Position numbers and translations under genes: made by a program. Source: Papaver somniferum (lineage: Eukaryota; Streptophyta; Magnoliopsida; Ranunculales; Papaveraceae). From it: a DNA stretch of 64,000 nucleotides. Each line of letters begins with the position of its first letter. Position 1 is the first letter of the stretch. The notes below the pieces were generated by a model that saw only the letters and a list, made by a program, of their open reading frames with translations, searched no databases and had not been told where the DNA came from. Location of the stretch: assembly GCF_003573695.1 (NCBI RefSeq), contig NC_039361.1, forward strand, positions 94,366,279 through 94,430,278, in the 5' to 3' direction. Below are positions 57,515 through 64,000 of this stretch, one piece after another.

Positions 57515-57522
57515 TATAAATA
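57515..57522 (+). promoter_or_regulatory. TATA-like box of the copia LTR
   Basis: TATAAATA in the context CTTGATTTATAAATACC, downstream of the U3 repeats. Confidence 0.45.
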
Positions 57523-58546
57523 CCTAAGTTTGCATTTCTAGCAAATTTTCCTAAGAGCCATGAAAACTTCAATTCTTGTTGTTTCTGGTGGAGTCGTCTA
57601 TTCGAGGAGCAAAGTATCTTAATTAGATGAAATCTCTTATGACTGCTCGTTTAAAGACTTTTGTGGGATCAGAAAGCTCTACGAGTACCGTTGGTGGGAA
57701 ACTAGATACTTGCAGTGTTATTAGTTTTCGATTTGATTTGATTGACTAAGTAACAATTGTTGAAACTTTGATTGCATCTAGTTTGTTTATTCTTGAGAAT
57801 CTTCTCTTCTACTATAAGTTTCACTCAAACTAGATCAAAGTATCGAGGGGATCTTTAGAAATGTTGTTAGATCTAAAGACATCTTGTGATAATCCATTGT
57901 TAACAGACTCCGCTCTGTGCATGATTGATCACAAGAGATTCAAGTGGTGTTGTGCAGGTTTTGAAGAGAAAAAAAAATTGAAGATGAAGAAGAATTCTTA
58001 TTAGTTTTCGTATCCTGTAGATTTAGTGCACAAACCTTGATCGGCTGGGATCCAACTAGAATTAGTTTATTTTTTATAGATCTGATTGATTAGTTGCGTG
58101 AGATCGGTATTCTCTATATTTCTCTTTGAGATATATATCGGTTGAGTGTGAATCTAAACTTTACTATTTCGGTAGTTATTGGATAGATTGGTCTAACCAG
58201 ACAAAGGAGTTTATTAGATTAAACATAATATCCTTTGTCAATGACTCATCTATATCTTTAGCAAGATTGATTAGAGTGGTTACCAAACAGATTCTTCATT
58301 TGCTGTTTGGAATACGATCCAATGGACTTGATATTCACGTGCGTGAATCTAGAAGTCGAAGGCGCATGGATACTGAGGGAACTAAGTAGTAGCTAGGGGT
58401 AGTATGCTTGGTATTAGATTTTGTATAGCGGCTTAATTATGATAGTATTCAAAACTGGACTAGGTCCCGGGGTTTTTCTGCATTTGCGGTTTCCTTGTTA
58501 ACAAAATCTTGTTGTGTCATTTCCTTTTCTATTCCGCAATTATAAT

Positions 58547-60195
58547 GACTCGGTACTTTTCTCTGCACAAGGAGTCCACCAGGGTGACCCCCTTGGTATT
58601 CAACTATTTTCTTTAGCACTACATCCCATTGCAGAATTGATTGCTTCGCAGTGCTCTCTCGCCTTTCACTCCTGGTACCTGGACGATGAAACTATTGCTG
58701 GGGACACGTTGGAAGTTTCAAAATCTTTGAAGATATTACAAGAAGAGGGACCACGTAGAGGCTTGCATCTGAATTTATCCAAAACTGAACTATACTGGCC
58801 AACTAATGACCCTCGGAAAGATGACGCTGGTGTCTTCCCTGCACAGATAAGTAACAAACTATGGGTGTGAAACTTCTAGGGGGCCCTGTAAGCCTCGACT
58901 TACAATTTTGTAGAGACATGGTTCAGGGCAGGGTCGACAAGACAGTAGAGTTTATGGCCAAAATTCAGAAATTACAAGATCCGCAAGCGGAGTTGCTGTT
59001 ACTTCGTAATTGCAGTGGTGTTTCGAAACTATATTTCACTCTACGCACCACCTGTACCCAAGCTATACACCCTGTAACTTCCAACTTTGACATGTACCTC
59101 ATGCAGTATCTACGTAAAATTATTGTTGGTGATGGTTCAGGCTTCGACATTCTGCAACAATGAATTGCGACTCTGCCCATCAAAAAGGGTAGCCTAGGCA
59201 TACTTACAATGACTGATGTTGGTTCCTACTGCTATCTCTCGTTGTGTTTCCAGACCCGGCATCTCCAAAACAACATCTTATCATGTCCTGATGCACTAGA
59301 TTCCTGCACCAACTACTAACTTGCCTTGCTCTCTTACACGCAGGCCTGTGGCATCTCTTCTTCGGACTTCGACATCAACAACGCTGCCCCCCGGTATATG
59401 CACAAACTGGCAGCAAAACACTTTGATGTTGTTTCAGAAAACTTGCCCATAAATTTTTCTCTAACATACCGTGATTTATTTTTATGGCATAGCAACAGGC
59501 TTCCTCATGCCATGGACTTTCTCAAGGCAATTTCGATTAGTGGGCTTGGCCAAACTATTGGTCCTATATAATTCCGGGTTGCACTTAAATATCACCTCGG
59601 AATTCCTATCTTCGACAACGACAGCCTATGCTCAAGCTGCAAGAAACCGATGGACATCTTTGGAGATCATGCTTTACATTGTGATAAGGATGTGGGACTT
59701 AAATATCGCCACGACATTGCAAGAGATGTTTTGACCGATATATGCTACAAAGCTAGAATACCTGCTAGAAAATAAGCCTCCTTAGGTCTTCGATCTAACT
59801 CCGCCGAGGATCTTAAGACATCGGACATTCTTGTACTTAATTGGGAAGGAGGTAAGGATGTTTGCTTCGATGTCACGGGTGTTTCCCCATTCACAAGTGC
59901 TAGTACTCGCAGCTTCACTCCTGGACACGCAATCTCCATGGCAATTACTCGCAGACGCAATAAATATCTTGATAAATGCTCTACACATGGTTATGAGTTT
60001 GGTGTACTTGCTTTTACCACTCTGAGGGAATTAGGAGATGATACAATCACTTTTCTGAAACAATTAAGGAACTTCCTTACCAGCCACGATGCGAATCATA
60101 AGATAGGTGGAGCTCTTTTTCATAGACTAGGTATTGCAATTCAAAAAGGTGTGGGTGCCCAGCTTGTCGCTCGGATTCCCTCTACCGATGTGTAA
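58547..60195 (+). pseudogene. LINE-like reverse transcriptase with CCHC finger and candidate restriction-like endonuclease
   Basis: First part (58547-58870): SAQGVHQGDPLGIQLFSLAL, WYLDDETIAGD (catalytic YLDD; E-T instead of the usual G-T) and GLHLNLSKTELYWP. The frame shifts at about 58861 (GVKLLGGPVSLDLQFCRDM). From 59326 one frame runs to 60195 with two stops (59569, 59773): NLPINFSLTYRDLF, then CSSCKKPMDIFGDHALHC (CX2CX9HX3C). Next come SDILVLNWEGGKDVCFDVTG and RRRNKYLDKC, then GVLAFTTLRELGDDTI, ending GAQLVARIPSTDV. A finger followed by [P/S]D-x(12)-D-V-T...K-Y is the layout of R2-type restriction-like endonucleases, whereas ordinary plant LINEs use an AP endonuclease upstream of RT. RT motifs before QGDPLG are missing. 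Clade not assigned. Confidence 0.65.
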
Positions 60196-60282
60196 TGAAC
60201 ATATTATAGTTTGCTAATAATACACTTTATCCAACAATATAATTGTTTTTATTATGATTAAAAGTAAATTACACTTGTACGT
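60196..60282. other. Short spacer
   Basis: AT-rich, no features. The 5 bases before the next LTR are TACGT. Confidence 0.5.
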
Positions 60283-61748
60283 TGATAGACGCATTTATGT
60301 GTCTATTTTGATCCCAATTGTATATATCGTTAGTGCTCGATTTTGTGCTTATTTGGTTATTTTATGTCTTTGTAGGTGTTTTTAGAGAAATAAGCTTTTG
60401 CGGGAATATTGGCTCGAAAAGTGGTATTTGCGCTCGTGGGAGAAAATTACTATTTGATCATCAGTGTGGATAAGGGGAACTTCAATTACTAAGGGGTGAC
60501 CCCAGGGAAACTACTATTGGCAAACCGGAACTGGATAGGGGGAGGTCATCTTCCAAAATTCAAATTCGTTAAAAAGGCGGGAAAATTTGTTGCAGTGAAG
60601 AACAGATTAGGGTTCTTGATTTGGAGGAGTTTGAGGTCGATTAAACCTCTGATTTTCATAGGATAGACTCCTTATGGGTCTAGGAATCTGATATGGGTGT
60701 TGAAATCGATTAGAACTGGCTCAATCGACGAATTTTTATCACAACGGAAATATATGGAAAGTTACGTGTGTGGCCCGTTTTAGGGAATTTTAGAGAGATT
60801 AAAGTGCTATGAACCTTCCCAAAGATTTGTATCTATCTAAGAAAGAGTTTAGAATAAAAAGGAAAGCTCAGAAACGTGTAGAAATTCTAAAACAAGAAAT
60901 TGCCGCAACTTTGCCGTGAAGAGAAGGGAAGAGATTTTGGAAGATTTGGGAGAGACTTAATCGGTATTTTTGATATAAATAGATTGTTTGGGTCATATAT
61001 AAGGGGTGTCTGGAGTTTGGGTACCTGAGGAGAGCCAGAGAAGAAGAAATCAGAGTTTTATCAAACTCTGTTTCTGCTGCTGCTGCACAGCTCAAGAACG
61101 CGAAGAACATTGACGCATGAAAAACAGTCGCAGAACAATATCGTTGTTAAACAACAGAAGAGCAGTAACAATTATATACAACAGTTAATCATTGTTCCTC
61201 TTTGTACCAGAGATCTGTAACACTTTTACGCTGTTGCAAATCAGCTGCTTTACACCTTTCACTCTTTTAATCAACTTTTGAGCAAAAAATATGTATTTTG
61301 AGCAAATGATTAATATGAGGAGCTAACCCCAACACTAGGATGGCGGAGAAAGCCATATTTAATGCGTGTGGTAATTATGTTTAATTATTTTTATGACTTT
61401 TTGCATTAATTTAATCGTTTTATGATTTTTCTTAATTAGTTGTGAAGTCGTATGATGATGTATGCTTGGTCTAAGTGCTTTTGATGTATCATGCTAGTGA
61501 TTTACAGTTAATCTTTTTAAAATATACCCTGGCAAAGAATTAGAGTCAATAAACTCGATCTATAATTGTCTAAGAATTGATTGTTGAACCACATGATATG
61601 AGGTTTGGTGGAATCCTAAGTCCCAGTTTCTCCGATATTGATATCATCTTTTTGTATATATTTATTAGGGTTAATATTTAAGTCTATAATCGAGTCTACA
61701 CAAGTCCGAGTTGAACGAACTTCTACTACCACTATAAAAACAACATCA
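60283..61748 (+). mobile_element. LTR of an Athila-like large derivative
   Basis: Starts TGATAGACGCATTTATGTGT and ends ACAACATCA at 61748, directly before a primer site. About 1.47 kb. TATAAATA at 60974-60981 would give a transcript start near 61010 and an R-U5 of about 740 bases. The second LTR lies beyond the window. Confidence 0.75.
60974..60981 (+). promoter_or_regulatory. TATA box of the LTR
   Basis: TATAAATA in the context TTTTTGATATAAATAGATTG. Confidence 0.45.
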
Positions 61749-61772
61749 ATTTTTGGCGGCGCCGACGCGGAT
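61749..61772 (+). other. Primer-binding site, Athila type (altered)
   Basis: ATTTTTGGCGGCGCCGACGC then GG. It is near the TTTGGCGCCGTTGCCGGGG consensus of Athila elements but with a small insertion (GGC). Confidence 0.65.
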
Positions 61773-62317
61773 TTGTATTTAGTTTTGTTTTAGGTTTATT
61801 TTTATTTTTATTATTTTTTGTTCTTTTTTACGCGTTTTGGTATTTTTCGATTCTTTTCAGATTTGGAGCGAAGCTACAAGGAAAGAAAAATTGCTATAAA
61901 AGGAAAGCATCGCCAAAGAAGGAAAGAAAAGAGGAATCCGAAAGGAGTGAAGAAGAATATTTTGTATATAGTTATTTTGTTTATTTTTAGAAATTGTAAA
62001 TAGGATTTTATTTTTGTAATTTTTCTTTTCCTTTTTGGACATTTTTACTTTTGGACTTTATTTTTGGACTGGACATTATTATTATTTTGAAACCCTAAGG
62101 AAGGGTTAAAAATTAAATATAAACTGTTTGCAGGGAAGGACGACAGTTACGATACTGTCTCGGCCCCTCGGGTTCGTACACTGACATTGGAGTCGGTGGC
62201 CTGAGTCGACTTCAACGGTTCATCGTTTGTCTGGTATGGGAGGTAAGACTCTATCCACCCACGAATCCCCTGTCAGTGGGTTTTATTTTGTGTGACAACT
62301 CACACCCCTGCAGTAGA
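61773..62317 (+). other. Leader of the LTR derivative
   Basis: T-rich then purine-rich untranslated leader. A TTCTTTTCAG acceptor-like site is at 61851-61860. The 62140-62270 part (GACAGTTACGATACTGTCTC, GACTTCAACGGTTCATCG) is GC-richer. A 61-codon frame at 61818 has no features. Confidence 0.4.
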
Positions 62318-63154
62318 ATGTCGAACTGGTATTACAATAGCCAATACAACGAATATCCGACTGAGTTTCAAAATGGACGTTACTACTTTAACCATAGTGT
62401 GAATAGTGTTTGGGAACATCATCCTTTTGAAGGTTATGGTCCATACCATGGTGAGCCCAATTACTATCCATACGCCCACCGGTCATACGATTCTTCTCTA
62501 CTAGAGTCCGCATGTAAGTTAGCTGAGTCGACACAAAAGTTACTAGAGTCGACACATAGTTCAGCTGAGATGAATAAATTAGTTATGAATAAAAGCAATG
62601 CAACGTGTGAACCTTCTTTCCTAAATAAAATCAGGAAGTCATGTGAGTCGACTCAGAAAATGTTGTTAGAGGCCCAGGAAAGAACTGCTCAAGATAGTCT
62701 TAATTTCCAATATAGTGTTTCCAATAGTACCCTTGAAAATGAGGATAGTTATTTGCATAATCAAGATGACGAGGATATAATTAGTAACACTACTTGTTGT
62801 TTAGATGAGGTTCAACCATTTTCATGTTATTATAATGATTATGATGAGGATAGTGTTGATGAAGAATTTGAAATAAATAGGCATAGTGATCAGGAATTTG
62901 CTACTCCAACTGAGCTTAATAATAATATTATTTCTAGTTCAAATCCAAATAATTTTAATAATTATTCACCTATTCAAAAGGACGAGGATTTGACTAGAGA
63001 TACCCCCGTTTTAGACGATGTAGTATTTCCTTTTGATTACGAAGCTAATAATGGTTTAGAGGAACGAGTATATTTTGAGTCTAGCGATTTAGAAACAATA
63101 GACTTAGAAAAAGAAAATGAACTCGTCGAGATGAGTGAGGATGTACCTGACTGA
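62318..63154 (+). CDS. Uncharacterised ORF 1 of the LTR derivative
   Basis: 278 codons from the ATG at 62318 (MSNWYYNSQYNEYPTEF). An ATG 14 codons upstream is in frame, but it lies in leader-like text. The N-terminal part is rich in Tyr, Asn, His and Pro. Then comes a repeated short motif (LAESTQKLLEST, SCESTQKMLLEA) that could form amphipathic helices or a coiled coil. The last 130 residues are strongly acidic (HNQDDEDIISN, DYDEDSVDEEFE, DLEKENELVEMSEDV). There is no zinc knuckle, protease or RT motif. It lies where gag should be. Such ORFs are found in other plant Athila-like derivatives but, to my knowledge, have no function assigned. It ends 20 bases inside ORF 2. Confidence 0.6.
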   Translation: MSNWYYNSQYNEYPTEFQNGRYYFNHSVNSVWEHHPFEGYGPYHGEPNYYPYAHRSYDSSLLESACKLAESTQKLLESTHSSAEMNKLVMNKSNATCEPSFLNKIRKSCESTQKMLLEAQERTAQDSLNFQYSVSNSTLENEDSYLHNQDDEDIISNTTCCLDEVQPFSCYYNDYDEDSVDEEFEINRHSDQEFATPTELNNNIISSSNPNNFNNYSPIQKDEDLTRDTPVLDDVVFPFDYEANNGLEERVYFESSDLETIDLEKENELVEMSEDVPD

Positions 63155-63920
63155 ATTAGATGACCTTGAAATTAGACAAGTTGTGACTAGTCTTTCTAGA
63201 GACACTGAAAACTCTAAGTTTGGGGGTGATTATCATTCTCCATGTGATTTAACTCTTAGAAAGGTCCCTCACTTGGGACTTGACATATGTGCTTCAACCA
63301 TTTTACAAGATTATCTTCATACACGTTTTCCTGAACCTAGTGATGTCCACAAGAAATTTCAGTTATTAGAAACCCATCCTCTGGTTGATGTGGTTTACCC
63401 AGGCTATGATACCCAGATTGACTTTGTTTTCCCACCAAATATTTTTCTTCCAAATGTGGGAATGTTTGATTTTCAAATGTGTCGAATATTAAGTTTTGAG
63501 ACTAAACCTAATTACTTTAGGAGATTAGGGTCGACATACTTGTTTAAGGAAGATCACCACTCTCATTGTGGTCAGCTGTGTAAGTCAAATCTGATTGACT
63601 TAGAGGATCCTCAATTATTCAGGTTATTATTATGTGCTTCTAAGTTTTTATTTGAGTTTTTACAGACTCTAGAACCTGAACATTTGGATCTAACCTATGA
63701 GGAAATGCAACCCATGAAAATATTTTATTTGGACCCAGTTATAGAACCTGAACCTGAACCACAGCTAGATGTAGTTTTCTTAAACAGGAAACTAGACAAG
63801 GGTGTGCTTTATTTGTTTATTTTCTTGACAGATTGCAGATTCCTTTTACTTGTGATAGCTCTATTTGGTTTTGATGACCCACAGATATTTCGGCTATTAC
63901 TTTATGATTTTATAAGGTGA
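63135..63920 (+). CDS. Uncharacterised ORF 2 of the LTR derivative
   Basis: 261 codons overlapping ORF 1 by 20 bases in another frame. The joint could be a frameshift in one long ORF, since ELDDLEIRQVVTSL follows naturally after the acidic tail. Middle: CDLTLRKVPHLGLDICAST, RRLGSTYLFKEDHHSHCGQL, then DLEDPQLFRLLL, whose pattern returns at the end as GFDDPQIFRLLL, an internal duplication. An EPEPEPQ stretch precedes a hydrophobic segment (about residues 222-245, LYLFIFLTDCRFLLLVIALF) that could cross a membrane. No retroviral enzyme motif. The HHSHCGQLC group may bind metal. Function unknown. Confidence 0.55.
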   Translation: MRMYLTELDDLEIRQVVTSLSRDTENSKFGGDYHSPCDLTLRKVPHLGLDICASTILQDYLHTRFPEPSDVHKKFQLLETHPLVDVVYPGYDTQIDFVFPPNIFLPNVGMFDFQMCRILSFETKPNYFRRLGSTYLFKEDHHSHCGQLCKSNLIDLEDPQLFRLLLCASKFLFEFLQTLEPEHLDLTYEEMQPMKIFYLDPVIEPEPEPQLDVVFLNRKLDKGVLYLFIFLTDCRFLLLVIALFGFDDPQIFRLLLYDFIR

Positions 63921-63966
63921 CCAATCCTTTCTTAGTCCGGCTGAAGACATTAAACTTATCACTTCT

Positions 63967-63980
63967 TGGGAGGTAACCCA
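63967..63980 (+). other. Conserved TGGGAGGTAACCCA motif
   Basis: About 45 bases after ORF 2; same motif as at 41268-41281 (minus strand) after a different element's coding part. Confidence 0.6.
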
Positions 63981-64000
63981 ATATTCATGTGACACGGTAA

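Larger units (their letters stand above)
56024..58546 (+). mobile_element. Copia LTR (3' end replaced)
   Basis: Begins TGTTAGAGCGTAGCTCGG, like the LTR at 52675 on the other strand. It ends about 58546, within the R-U5 block (CATTTGCGGTTTCCTTGTTAAC at 58483), before the expected terminal CA. The next bases belong to an unrelated reverse transcriptase. No primer site follows. Confidence 0.8.

Overview
The window reads as nuclear DNA of a flowering plant. It carries plant-type L1 LINEs with a C-terminal RNase H, Ty1/copia elements primed from initiator tRNA-Met, a Tat-lineage Ty3/gypsy element with a second (archaeal-type) RNase H and an antisense gene, an Athila-like gypsy derivative, a Mutator-like element, a Helitron end and MITEs. 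The species cannot be fixed from the sequence. I found no intact host protein-coding gene; nearly every recognisable coding stretch belongs to a decayed transposable element.

Layout. 1-8754: a hAT-type terminus (to 587), then unannotated DNA with two minisatellite fields (50-bp period at 1262-1595, 52-bp period at 3041-3510) and a few unassigned ORFs. 8755-11836: a 5'-truncated minus-strand L1 LINE with a perfect 10-bp target duplication. 11837-13821: tandem repeats and a 400-bp LTR with its primer site. 13822-15979: gene-free DNA ending in a Helitron-type terminus. 15980-21476: rearranged copia LTRs in direct and inverted orientation around a coiled-coil gag remnant. 21477-52675: a nest. A minus-strand copia (gag at 48176-47725 and 23192-21556, 5' LTR 48242-52675) is split inside gag by an Athila-like gypsy element (23198-47719, 5-bp duplication GTTAA). 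That element's left LTR is split by a 13.9-kb plus-strand Tat element (24039-37957), and its right LTR by a solo LTR of the same Tat family (42126-45773, duplication GAGAA), which itself carries a 437-bp MITE (43969-44405, TAA). The copia 5' LTR carries a 2.3-kb Mutator-like element (50042-52355, 9-bp duplication) that contains a tRNA-Trp-like sequence. 52676-55940: a second decayed LINE. 56024-58546: another copia LTR, joined to an unusual LINE-like reverse transcriptase with a CCHC finger and a candidate restriction-like endonuclease (58547-60195). 60283-64000: the 5' half of an Athila-like large derivative (LTR, primer site, two ORFs that are neither gag nor pol), running off the window.

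How parts act together: the Tat element is the most complete. It has both LTRs, primer site, PPT, protease, RT, two RNase H domains and integrase, but frameshifts and stops, including stops at the integrase catalytic Glu region, make it non-autonomous. Its 3' region carries two antisense ORFs, one with candidate introns. The target-site duplications give a clear relative order of insertion and let disrupted frames be checked directly.
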